A stretch of 14,294 bases of DNA from an uncultured Lachnoanaerobaculum sp. (GCA_916720285.1 CAKAQP010000038.1:1-14294); one strand, 5' to 3'; positions 6,918 to 14,205 are shown, numbered from the stretch's first letter. Notes: generated by a model from the sequence alone, not told the origin. Numbers and translations: made by a program.

Positions 6918-8497
6918 TATTCGATTACCAGATCCTTACTGAATTCATAATAGTCACTTGGCATAGGAGTAAGACCTTTTATATTTTTCTTGCTTACAAG
7001 ACTCATCTGTAAGTGTGAAACGAATATAAAACCGCAATCATCCACTAAAATATCGCTCATCTTTTTTGCAATCTCTTCACGTTTTTCACTTTCAAATGTT
7101 GTGGAAAGATTTTTTGCAAGTTCGTCAAGTTCGGCATTTGAGTAATGTCCTCTGTTCTTTGGTGACTCGGTAAGAGAAGTCATATCAAAGAAATATCCCT
7201 TGTTTCCGGTAGGATTTGTAACCATTGCACTGCCGAAGATATCCCATGTAGTGCTGTCCTTCATCACCTCAAGATAATTCTCCGTACTGTTTATATTAAG
7301 CTTGATACCGATATCCTTTAAGTTTGCCTGTATACTTTGTGCAAGTATAGGAAGCTCGGTTCTTCCCGGATATGTGATGTAGTTAAGTTCTAAATTTTTG
7401 CCGTCCTTATCTACATATCCGTCATTATCACTGTCACTCCATCCTGCGTTTGCAAGTAACTCCTTTGACTTTTCAGGAGAAAAACTGTATGTCGGGTTTT
7501 CGCTATCCTTCATAGGGAACGGTCCGTTTGCAACTTTTCCATGACCGCCAAGCAAAACATTTACAAAGCCTTCTTTATCGATGGCCATAGCTATGGCGGA
7601 TCTGATGTTTTTATCTGTGAGAAGTTCATTGTCAAAGTTTAACTGCAGGAAGAATGCTCTGCTTGTGGCCACAGAGTTTATATTATAATTGTCATTTTCA
7701 AAAAGCGGGTAGCTTGCATAAGGAAGTCCGGAGGTTGCATCAAGTTCTCCCGACTGAAGTCCCATAGTCAATGTGTCACCGTCTGTGATAGACTTTACGG
7801 TGATGTTTTTCTTTGATACTTCACCGCCCCAGTAGTCATCTCTTGATACGAGGCTTATTTCACTGTCAGACACTGCGGTTGCTTTGTAAGAACCTGTACC
7901 TGAAACATTCTTACTTGCATCCACACCTGCCTGCATATCTATAATTGCGGTATAAGGTTCCGCAAGGAAGTTTAAAAGAGCCGGATTCGGTTCAGTAGTT
8001 ACAAATGTGAGTGTTTGACCGTCAGCCTTTATTTCCTGTATCTTCATATCCTTAGGTGCTCTGTCATGTACCGCTATCAAATCTTCAAAACATTCTTTTG
8101 CAGCGGCTGCATCAAGCTTTCTGCCTGATGAAAAATTTATGCCGTCCTTAATCACAACTTCAAGAGTATTATCATCTAAGAACTTGTAAGATTCGGCAAG
8201 CCATGGTACAAGCTCTATATCTTCATTTAATCTGAACAATGTCTCTCCGACACCATATCGTACACAGCTCCATCCCGAGTAATCCTCATGTGGATTAAGA
8301 CCTGCATCGGACATACCCACACCGTAACTGCCGGTGCCGTATACAAGAGTCTTTGCAGTATCGGAAGTATCGGATGAAACTGACGAGGTTTTGGAACCTG
8401 CCGAGCTCTCAGACAAAGTTTTTGAAGAAGAGGTGCACGCACCCAGAAGCAGAGCGGCACTGAAGGCAACAGAAAGTAATTTTATTTGTTTTTTCAT
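6917..8497 (-). CDS. Peptide/nickel-type ABC transporter substrate-binding lipoprotein (SBP family 5)
   Basis: This is the extracellular binding protein (526 aa) of the importer. The signal peptide ends in lipobox LGAC with Cys21, followed by a long Ser/Thr-rich linker. The family 5 fold is seen from GVGETLFRLNEDIELVPWLAESY (about 75-97), FSSGRKLDA, GTGSYK, a YWGG segment and IRSAIAMAIDKEGF (about 300-315). A DSDNDGYVDKDG segment (about 345) looks like a calcium-binding loop; similar loops are common at this place in the family. Peptides, nickel and metal chelates are all possible ligands; GVGETLF-type proteins in Clostridia are often named nickel-binding without proof. GGAG (8512-8509) is 11 bases before the ATG. 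It sits between the permease and ATPase genes rather than first in the operon. Confidence 0.9.
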   Translation of the reverse strand: MKKQIKLLSVAFSAALLLGACTSSSKTLSESSAGSKTSSVSSDTSDTAKTLVYGTGSYGVGMSDAGLNPHEDYSGWSCVRYGVGETLFRLNEDIELVPWLAESYKFLDDNTLEVVIKDGINFSSGRKLDAAAAKECFEDLIAVHDRAPKDMKIQEIKADGQTLTFVTTEPNPALLNFLAEPYTAIIDMQAGVDASKNVSGTGSYKATAVSDSEISLVSRDDYWGGEVSKKNITVKSITDGDTLTMGLQSGELDATSGLPYASYPLFENDNYNINSVATSRAFFLQLNFDNELLTDKNIRSAIAMAIDKEGFVNVLLGGHGKVANGPFPMKDSENPTYSFSPEKSKELLANAGWSDSDNDGYVDKDGKNLELNYITYPGRTELPILAQSIQANLKDIGIKLNINSTENYLEVMKDSTTWDIFGSAMVTNPTGNKGYFFDMTSLTESPKNRGHYSNAELDELAKNLSTTFESEKREEIAKKMSDILVDDCGFIFVSHLQMSLVSKKNIKGLTPMPSDYYEFSKDLVIE

Positions 8498-8523
8498 GTA
8501 TGTAAAAACTCCTTTATATATTT

Positions 8524-8547
8524 ACGGATAAACATCTGTTTAACCGT
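8524..8547 (-). promoter_or_regulatory. 24-bp dyad between permease C and the binding-protein gene
   Basis: ACGGATAAACA (8524-8534) and TGTTTAACCGT (8537-8547) are inverted copies with one mismatch and a TC centre. It lies 27 bases before the binding-protein ATG on the minus strand. It could be an operator or an RNA hairpin that protects the binding-protein part of the message. No convincing -35/-10 pair is seen beside it. Confidence 0.45.
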
Positions 8548-8583
8548 TTATTTGCTGTTTAATAATTTCAAAAGTATATTAAT

Positions 8584-9378
8584 TTATATGTTGAAGTAAT
8601 CTCTAAGTGATTCACCGAATATATTGAATATAGAGACTGTGATAAAGATGGCAATTCCCGGTGAAAGTGTGATCCATGGAGTTAGCTGAAGCAAACTCCT
8701 GCTTTCACTTATCATGCTTCCCCATTCAGGAGTGGGAGGGGTGGCACCAAGTCCCAAAAATGACAGGGCGGACATTTCCATAAGGCTTGTACCTATATCA
8801 AGGCTTGCCGTCACTACTATCGGTCCTATAATATTTGGAAGTATTTCCGTAAATACTACTTGTATCGTATCACTGCCGCTTATTTTTGCGGCATTTATAT
8901 ATGTGGAGGTTTTTGTAGACAGTACAAGACCTCTTGAGAGTCTTGCATATCTTGGCCATCCCACGGAGGCAAGCGCTATTATCGCCCCGAATACACCGCT
9001 TTTAAAAAGTCCTGCAGTTGCAATTGCAAGCACAAGTCCCGGAAACGCCAAAAATATATCCGATACACGCATAAGTAAAGTATCTGCAATTCCTCCGAGA
9101 TATCCGCAAAAGATTCCGATTACCACACCGATAACAGCCATCAAAAGTACTACCGCCAAAGCTGAAAATATACTGATTCTTGATGCGGCAATCACTCTTG
9201 AAAACATATCTCTGCCATATATATCAGTTCCCATTATATGAGGAAAGGACGGAGGAGATTTTGCCGTCATCAGGTTTTGTGCTGTGATATCAAACGGTGT
9301 AAGCATTGGAGAAAAGAATGCAAATATAAGCAGTGCAATCACCAAAAAAGACGGAAAGATTAATTTTTCAGTTCGCAT
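8584..9378 (-). CDS. Peptide/nickel-type ABC transporter permease (DppC/NikC class)
   Basis: This is a membrane channel subunit (264 aa). The N-terminal membrane segment is followed by the family motif GTDIYGRD (about 50-57), then several more membrane spans. The EAA loop YINAAKISGSDTIQVVF...LPN is in the last half, and SFLGLGATPPTPEWG is a well-known C-subunit signature. ATG 9378 is preferred: GGAGG (9391-9387) lies eight bases upstream, whereas a GTG at 9387-9385 overlaps that ribosome site. The gene overlaps the end of permease B by 11 bp, which suggests coupled translation. The C-subunit identity is certain at family level. The substrate is not. Confidence 0.92.
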   Translation of the reverse strand: MRTEKLIFPSFLVIALLIFAFFSPMLTPFDITAQNLMTAKSPPSFPHIMGTDIYGRDMFSRVIAASRISIFSALAVVLLMAVIGVVIGIFCGYLGGIADTLLMRVSDIFLAFPGLVLAIATAGLFKSGVFGAIIALASVGWPRYARLSRGLVLSTKTSTYINAAKISGSDTIQVVFTEILPNIIGPIVVTASLDIGTSLMEMSALSFLGLGATPPTPEWGSMISESRSLLQLTPWITLSPGIAIFITVSIFNIFGESLRDYFNI

Positions 9379-10318
9379 ATTTTCCACCTCCGATTCTAAG
9401 TCTCGGATCCAAGAAATAATATGAAATATCCGACATTAAATTTATAAATACATATATAAAAGCCATCCACAGTACATAAGCCAAAATCACAGGATAGTCA
9501 CGTAAATTTATAGATTCAATAGCCAGCTTTCCGATTCCGTCCCACATGAAGATACTCTCAACAATGGAGCTTCCGCCAAGCAGACTTCCGAAACTCAGTG
9601 ACATCAATGTGATGAGAGTGAGAGATGTAAGCCTCAGTACATTAAAGAATATGATTGTATTTTCTTTTATACCTCTGGCTCGTGCTCCGGTCACATAAGG
9701 TTTTGAGAGCTCCGATATAATAAGTGCACGAATCTGCCTTATATACTTTGCGCTCATTGCCAGTGCAAGAGTAAGTGTGGGAAGTATCAGACTTTTTATA
9801 CTTGTTCCCTGTGAGATTACCGGAAGAAGCTTTAACTGTAATGCAAATATATATGAAAGCACAAGCGCCACAAAAAAGTTGGGCAGAGAATTGCCTACAA
9901 ATGACAGCGCTTTTATAATATTGTCAAATACAGAGTTTTTCTTTACCGCTGAAAGTATACCAAGCGGCAGGGAGATAATTAGGGTAGTAAGTAAAGAGCT
10001 GATACTCAGTAAGAGAGTATTCGGTAATTTAGAGAAAATATAGCCAAATACCGGCTTGCCCGATACATAGCTGATACCCATATCACCTTGAATCACCCCC
10101 AAAAGCCAGCTGATATATTGAACTATAAAGGGACGGTTTAAACCAAGTTCTTCTCTCTTTTGATTTATAAGTTCCGGAGAAAGTACTCCACCTATGGCTT
10201 CATATCTTACCGCCACCGCATCGCCGCCTGTAAAGTATATAAGTGCAAAGGATATAAAGCTTATACCTATAAGTATAGGAATTAATGATAATAATCTTTT
10301 TAAAATATATTTAAACAA
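9368..10318 (-). CDS. Peptide/nickel-type ABC transporter permease (DppB/NikB class)
   Basis: This is the first gene of the importer operon. The protein (316 aa from the chosen start) has the classical B-subunit beginning FKYILKRLLSLIPILIGISF, a GDMGISYVSGKPV segment and an EAA loop (YVTGARARGIKENTIIFFNVLR). Five to six membrane segments are visible. The start is unsure: no ATG is near. TTG 10318 is preferred because GGTGG (10328-10324) lies five bases before it and the product then begins where the family usually does. GTG 10327 and TTG 10330 are in frame and would add three or four residues, but would have no SD. A promoter lies upstream at about 10378-10406. Confidence 0.9.
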   Translation of the reverse strand: MFKYILKRLLSLIPILIGISFISFALIYFTGGDAVAVRYEAIGGVLSPELINQKREELGLNRPFIVQYISWLLGVIQGDMGISYVSGKPVFGYIFSKLPNTLLLSISSLLTTLIISLPLGILSAVKKNSVFDNIIKALSFVGNSLPNFFVALVLSYIFALQLKLLPVISQGTSIKSLILPTLTLALAMSAKYIRQIRALIISELSKPYVTGARARGIKENTIIFFNVLRLTSLTLITLMSLSFGSLLGGSSIVESIFMWDGIGKLAIESINLRDYPVILAYVLWMAFIYVFINLMSDISYYFLDPRLRIGGGKYAN

Positions 10319-10348
10319 TTTTTCCACCAAGAAAAGGTAAAATTTATT

Positions 10349-10370
10349 TGTTTAAGCAAAGCTGTAAACA
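10349..10370 (-). promoter_or_regulatory. Dyad at the predicted transcription start of the peptide/nickel-type ABC operon
   Basis: TGTTTA-AGC (10349-10357) and GCT-G-TAAACA (10361-10370) form a 9-bp inverted repeat with one bulged base and a three-base centre. It begins at about +1 of the predicted promoter, so it could be an operator or a 5' hairpin. It shares the hexamer TGTTTA/TAAACA with the dyad at 8524-8547. Confidence 0.4.
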
Positions 10371-10377
10371 TGATAAT

Positions 10378-10406
10378 AGAATATAAAAGAGAAAGGGATA
10401 TGTCAA
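10378..10406 (-). promoter_or_regulatory. Sigma-A-like promoter of the peptide/nickel-type ABC operon
   Basis: On the minus strand a perfect TTGACA (10406-10401), a 17-nt spacer and TATTCT (10383-10378, 4 of 6) are present. The predicted start is near 10371, about 50 bases before the TTG start. The upstream gene is closed by its own terminator at 10433-10478, which agrees with an independent promoter here. Confidence 0.65.
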
Positions 10407-10432
10407 GAGAAAATGAAAATGAGTTTCAAATT

Positions 10433-10478
10433 TAAAAAGGCCTTATTTTACAATATAAAGTATTGAAAAATAAAGCCT
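10433..10478 (-). terminator. Terminator of the alpha-hydroxy-acid oxidase-like gene
   Basis: On the minus strand AGGCTTTATTTT (10478-10467) pairs with AAAATAAGGCCT (10449-10438) through one wobble. There is an additional CAATA/TATTG stem inside and a T-tract after. It begins six bases past the stop codon. Confidence 0.85.
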
Positions 10479-10484
10479 GTATTT

Positions 10485-11423
10485 TTATCTTATATATAAA
10501 ACCGAAGGATCGAATGAGTTTGTATCTTTCACACCTGTATACATCATAAGCTCTGAAAGTTCTTCATTCATTTTGTTTATTTTTTCAATGACGCCGCTTT
10601 CACCCTCCTTTAAAAGTGGAGAAAGTATCCCCCTGCCGACAGATACGGCATCTGCACCAAGTGCCAAAGCCTTGTAGGCATCATATCCTGTATCTATTGA
10701 ACAGTCTACAAATATCTCCATACCGCTTATTTCATTCTTTATATCGGGAAGTATCATAACGGGAGGTATACCGAAAGGAATGCGACCGTGGTGGTGAGAT
10801 ACTACTATAGCACTGCAGCCCGCCTGTTTTGCCTTTGCGGCATCTTGAAGCGATAAAACTCCTTTAGCCACAAAAGGTATTTTTGCAAATTTTGCATATT
10901 CTTCCAAATCGCTTTGAGTAACCGGACCCATTGCTATACCGTCAACTATATCATATTTCCCGTCCGTTCCGGGAACATGGTCAATATCCACACCCACAGC
11001 GACGGCACCGCATTTTTTTGCAAACTCTATCTGCTCAAATATTATATCATGGTCGGCAAAAGGTTTTATAATTCTGACAGTTTTGGCTCCTGTATCCGCT
11101 ATCTCTTTAAATTCGTCATCCGGCTCCATGCCTACCCAATTGAGTATATTTAAGCTCTTTGCAGCCTTTGCATATTCAAGCATAGGCTTTTTGCCGTCCT
11201 TGCCGACCTTATTCAAATGAGAAAAAGCAGGCATCATTATCGGAGAGTCAAATTCAGTCCCGAATATTTTTTTATGCTTATCGGGAAGTATTGCGTCAAT
11301 GATTCTCATCTCCACAAGAATATTATTTAAATAGTTTCTGTTGTGCACATTTGCGTCTTCCGCCTTACCGCTTGTTACAGGAATAAGTCCTGCAGGCCCC
11401 GGCCATTTTACATTTTCCGACAT
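10485..11423 (-). CDS. FMN-dependent alpha-hydroxy-acid oxidase/dehydrogenase-like protein
   Basis: The 312-aa soluble protein has the TIM-barrel layout of the lactate/glycolate oxidase family: a PIMMPAFSHL strand (61-70), Lys187 in FVAKGV, the active-site segment VSHHHGR (208-214) and the FMN-phosphate segment GADAVSVGRGIL (256-267). Against the usual SNHGGR, His211 and Arg214 keep the catalytic His and Arg positions, but Asn and one Gly are now His. Against the usual DGGVRRG, residues 240-246 read DCSIDTG, so the arginine pair is lost. It is also shorter than typical members (about 350-380 aa). It probably oxidises a 2-hydroxy acid with FMN, but the substrate and electron acceptor are unknown. 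AAAGGA (11434-11429) lies five bases before the ATG. Confidence 0.82.
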   Translation of the reverse strand: MSENVKWPGPAGLIPVTSGKAEDANVHNRNYLNNILVEMRIIDAILPDKHKKIFGTEFDSPIMMPAFSHLNKVGKDGKKPMLEYAKAAKSLNILNWVGMEPDDEFKEIADTGAKTVRIIKPFADHDIIFEQIEFAKKCGAVAVGVDIDHVPGTDGKYDIVDGIAMGPVTQSDLEEYAKFAKIPFVAKGVLSLQDAAKAKQAGCSAIVVSHHHGRIPFGIPPVMILPDIKNEISGMEIFVDCSIDTGYDAYKALALGADAVSVGRGILSPLLKEGESGVIEKINKMNEELSELMMYTGVKDTNSFDPSVLYIR

Positions 11424-11481
11424 AATTATCCTTTCTAAAAATATATTATTATTATGTAATATTTATATTGCTTTTAACTCA

Positions 11482-11511
11482 ATAATACCACAGTTGAAAT
11501 TTTTTTTGCAA
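11482..11511 (-). promoter_or_regulatory. Possible extended -10 promoter of the alpha-hydroxy-acid oxidase-like gene
   Basis: On the minus strand TTGCAA (11511-11506) is separated by 18 nt from TATTAT (11487-11482), with a TGG just before it (extended -10). The leader to the ATG at 11423 would be about 50 bases. Confidence 0.45.
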
Positions 11512-11575
11512 ATTTTCGTTGATTTTTCCTGTTTAATATTCATACCGTTTCTTACACCATGTGGTAATAAAGTCG

Positions 11576-11604
11576 TTGACCAAGCACAATATATTGTGTA
11601 TACT
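11576..11604 (+). promoter_or_regulatory. Sigma-A-like promoter of nrdD
   Basis: TTGACC (11576-11581), a 17-nt spacer and TATACT (11599-11604), each 5 of 6 to consensus, are present. The predicted start is near 11611, giving a leader of about 88 bases with a small AGAGT/ACTCT hairpin. Confidence 0.75.
11584..11599 (+). promoter_or_regulatory. NrdR box in the nrdD promoter
   Basis: CACAATATATTGTG (11585-11598) is a perfect 14-bp palindrome that fits the NrdR box core CACwATATATwGTG. It fills the space between the -35 and -10 elements, so a bound repressor would block RNA polymerase. NrdR represses ribonucleotide reductase genes in many bacteria. A weak half-site (ACACCATGT, from 11554) lies 30 bp upstream where a second box is expected, but its right half does not match. 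Confidence 0.75.
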
Positions 11605-11698
11605 ATGAATTCGAGAGAGTTATATACTCTTAAAAAGGTACTTATAAGAACTGCGACAATAAGCAGATACTATGTAATAATAAAGAGAGGTTACCGAC

Positions 11699-13867
11699 AT
11701 GAGGATCATTAAAAGAAGCGGCGCTGAAGTTGATTTTGATATTTCAAAAATTATTGCTGCAATCTATAAAGCAAATGCTGTAGTAGGTGAAGATGATAAA
11801 TTAAAGAAAGCCCAGGTTGACCGTATTGCCAATACTGTAGAGAATCAGTGCATGAGTATGAACCGTGCAATGAGCGTGGAAGAGATACAGGATATGGTAG
11901 AGGACGGCATCATGAGAGAGAATGCTTATGAGGTAGCCAGAAGATATATTACATACAGATATGTCCAGAGCATAAAGAGAAAACAAAATACAACAGATGA
12001 TAAGATATTGGCACTTATAGAATGTGACAATGAGGAAGTAAAGCAGGAGAACTCAAATAAGAATCCTACTGTTGCCTCAGTGCAAAGAGATTATATGGCG
12101 GGAGAGGTTTCAAAGGATCTCACAGAAAGAATACTTCTTGATACTGAGATAGTGGAAGCTCATAAGGCAGGTATACTCCATTTCCATGATGCGGATTATT
12201 TTGCACAGCATATGCACAACTGTGATCTTGTAAACCTTGAGGATATGCTTCAAAACGGAACCGTGATATCAGGGACATTTATAGAGAAGCCGCACAGCTT
12301 TTCAACAGCCTGCAATATCGCTACACAGATAATTGCACAGGTTGCTTCAAGCCAGTATGGCGGGCAGAGTATTTCTCTTACACATCTTGCTCCTTTTGTG
12401 GATATAAGCAGACAGAAGATCCGTGATGAAGTGGAAGCCGAGATGTACGGATTAAATGTGTCTACTGAAAGAAAAGAAGAGATTATTGAAAAAAGACTTC
12501 GCAGAGAAATTACAAAGGGTGTACAGACCATACAGTATCAGGTAGTTACTTTGATGACTACAAACGGTCAGGCTCCTTTTATTACAGTATTTATGTACTT
12601 AAATGAAGCCAAGGACGAAAGAGAAAAAGAAGATCTTGCACTTATCATTGAAGAGATGATAAGACAGAGATATCAGGGTGTGAAGAATGAGGATGGTGTA
12701 TGGGTAACACCTGCATTCCCAAAACTTATCTATGTTTTAGAAGAGGACAATATTCGCCCGGGAACAAGGTATTATCATCTTACAAAGCTTGCTGCAAAAT
12801 GTACCGCAAAGAGACTTGTACCTGATTATGTTTCGGAAAAGAAGATGTTTGAGTATAAGGTGGATAAAAACGGCAACGGAAATTGCTATACACCTATGGG
12901 ATGCAGAAGCTTCTTAACACCTTATGTGGATGAGAACGGCAAGCCTAAATACTACGGCAGATTCAACCAGGGTGTTGTTACTATAAATCTTGTAGATGTG
13001 GCACTTTCATCAGGCGGAGATACTACAAAGTTTTGGAATATCTTCGAGGAAAGACTTGAACTTTGCCATCGTGCACTTAGAGCAAGACATGAGAGATTAA
13101 AGGGAACACCTTCAGATGTTGCACCGATACTCTGGCAGCATGGAGCCCTTTCGAGATTAAAGAAGGGTGAGTCGATAGATAAGCTTCTGTATGGGGGATA
13201 TTCAACCATAAGTCTTGGATATGCAGGACTTTATGAATGTGTAAAGTATATGACCGGAAAGAGCCATACAGATGATGTGGCAAAGCCTTTTGCACTCAGT
13301 GTAATGCAGAAGATGAATGATAAATGTAATGAATGGAAGCAGGCGGAGAATATTGATTATTCGCCATACGGTACACCGCTTGAGTCCACAACATATAAAT
13401 TTGCCAAGGCACTTCAAAAAAGATTCGGTATTATAGAAGGTATAACAGATAAGAATTACATTACAAACAGCTATCATGTACATGTATCTGAGAATATTGA
13501 TGCATTTACAAAGCTTAAGTTTGAGAGTGAATTCCAAAAACTTTCACCGGGCGGTGCCATCAGTTATGTAGAAGTTCCGAATATGCAGGATAACCTTGAG
13601 GCGGTAATGAGTTTGCTTGGATTTATCTATGACAATATAATGTATGCCGAGCTGAATACCAAGTCAGACTACTGTCAGGAGTGTGGATTTGACGGAGAGA
13701 TAAAGATCGTTAAAGATGCGGGTAAGCTTGTATGGAAATGCCCGAAATGCGGAAATACGGATCAAAGTAAGCTTAATGTGGCAAGAAGAACCTGCGGTTA
13801 TATAGGAACACAGTTCTGGAACCAGGGAAGAACTCAGGAGATTGCGGACAGAGTACTGCACTTATAA
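11699..13867 (+). CDS. nrdD: Anaerobic (class III) ribonucleoside-triphosphate reductase
   Basis: This oxygen-sensitive glycyl-radical enzyme reduces NTPs to dNTPs for DNA synthesis. The 722-aa protein starts with an ATP-cone (about 1-95: IIKRSGAEVDFD...EVARRYITYRYVQ) that senses dATP/ATP. The catalytic barrel carries Cys175 (HNCDLVNLEDM), which aligns with the thiyl-radical cysteine, and a second conserved site CYTPMGCRSF (Cys396/Cys402). The C-terminus has a zinc site, CQEC (659-662) and CPKC (681-684), then the radical loop RTCGYIG with Gly700 as the radical glycine. The length is normal for the family. GAGAGG lies about seven bases before ATG 11699. A terminator follows at once; the activase gene nrdG is not next to it. 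The promoter carries an NrdR box. Confidence 0.97.
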   Translation: MRIIKRSGAEVDFDISKIIAAIYKANAVVGEDDKLKKAQVDRIANTVENQCMSMNRAMSVEEIQDMVEDGIMRENAYEVARRYITYRYVQSIKRKQNTTDDKILALIECDNEEVKQENSNKNPTVASVQRDYMAGEVSKDLTERILLDTEIVEAHKAGILHFHDADYFAQHMHNCDLVNLEDMLQNGTVISGTFIEKPHSFSTACNIATQIIAQVASSQYGGQSISLTHLAPFVDISRQKIRDEVEAEMYGLNVSTERKEEIIEKRLRREITKGVQTIQYQVVTLMTTNGQAPFITVFMYLNEAKDEREKEDLALIIEEMIRQRYQGVKNEDGVWVTPAFPKLIYVLEEDNIRPGTRYYHLTKLAAKCTAKRLVPDYVSEKKMFEYKVDKNGNGNCYTPMGCRSFLTPYVDENGKPKYYGRFNQGVVTINLVDVALSSGGDTTKFWNIFEERLELCHRALRARHERLKGTPSDVAPILWQHGALSRLKKGESIDKLLYGGYSTISLGYAGLYECVKYMTGKSHTDDVAKPFALSVMQKMNDKCNEWKQAENIDYSPYGTPLESTTYKFAKALQKRFGIIEGITDKNYITNSYHVHVSENIDAFTKLKFESEFQKLSPGGAISYVEVPNMQDNLEAVMSLLGFIYDNIMYAELNTKSDYCQECGFDGEIKIVKDAGKLVWKCPKCGNTDQSKLNVARRTCGYIGTQFWNQGRTQEIADRVLHL

Positions 13868-13885
13868 AATTGAATATAAAGTTTA

Positions 13886-13918
13886 AAAGCTGTTGCACTA
13901 AAATGCGGCAGCTTTTTT
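13886..13918 (+). terminator. Rho-independent terminator of nrdD
   Basis: AAAGCTGTTGCA (13886-13897) pairs with TGCGGCAGCTTT (13904-13915) through two G-T wobbles. Six T end at 13918. It begins 18 bases past the stop, so nrdD is transcribed alone unless there is read-through. Confidence 0.88.
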
Positions 13919-13931
13919 AATGCAAAAAGGG

Positions 13932-14048
13932 ACTGTCAGGAAATAAGTAATTTTACTTCTCGCAGAGCGAAATAGAAATATCCTGACAAATACAAGGCGT
14001 TTTGGCTTTGTTACTTTGTCAGGATATTTTGTTCCTGTCTTTGACAGT
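13932..14048. repeat. Nested inverted-repeat block (possible IS/MITE remnant or structured RNA)
   Basis: The inner arms AAATATCCTGACAAA (13976-13990) and TTTGTCAGGATATTT (14015-14029) are a perfect 15-bp inverted repeat. A further ACAAGGC/GCTTTGT stem (13992-13998, 14005-14011) lies inside. The octamer TGTCAGGA occurs at 13934, inverted at 13981 and again at 14017, so alternative pairings exist. The outer ends ACTGTCAGGAA (13932-13942) and TTCCT...GACAGT (14032-14048) are inverted copies if a six-base GTCTTT insert is skipped. Confidence 0.6.
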
Positions 14049-14126
14049 TTCAAAACTTAAAATGTCCCTGAAACCCAGTGTTTTACCGGGTTTCAGGGTA
14101 TTTTTATTTCGTTTTGAAACTTAAAA
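14046..14126. repeat. Hairpin with flanking repeats; terminator-like core
   Basis: CCCTGAAACCC (14066-14076) and GGGTTTCAGGG (14088-14098) form a perfect 11-bp stem followed by TATTTTTATTT. Around it, AGTTTCAAAAC (14046-14056) and GTTTTGAAACT (14111-14121) are perfect inverted copies. The 16-mers starting at 14047 and 14111 are also direct repeats that differ at only two positions. Confidence 0.6.
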
Positions 14127-14165
14127 AATAGTATTTTAAAAACTAAAAATTTATGTACAATTGAC

Positions 14166-14193
14166 TTAACTAGAGCTAAACCATTGATACAAT
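14166..14193 (+). promoter_or_regulatory. Possible extended -10 promoter
   Basis: TTAACT (14166-14171), a 16-nt spacer and TACAAT (14188-14193) preceded by TGA (extended -10) are present. It would start transcription near 14200, just before the hairpin at 14206-14237. The target would lie beyond the window. Confidence 0.3.
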
Positions 14194-14205
14194 TGAATTA
14201 GAAGC

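Noticed and set aside
8537..8549. AdcR-like zinc operator (TTAAC..GTTAA type)
   Set aside because: TTAACCGTTTA lacks one base of the spacer and has a wrong right half; not a match.
8714..9241. 175-codon open frame on the plus strand
   Set aside because: It lies wholly antisense to permease C, whose family motifs are clear; the product resembles no known family and has no SD.
9379..9387. GTG at 9387 as the start of permease C
   Set aside because: It overlaps the GGAGG that serves ATG 9378.
11554..11569. Second full NrdR box upstream of nrdD
   Set aside because: Only the left half (ACACCATGT) resembles the box; the right half does not match and the spacing is 30 rather than 31-32 bp.
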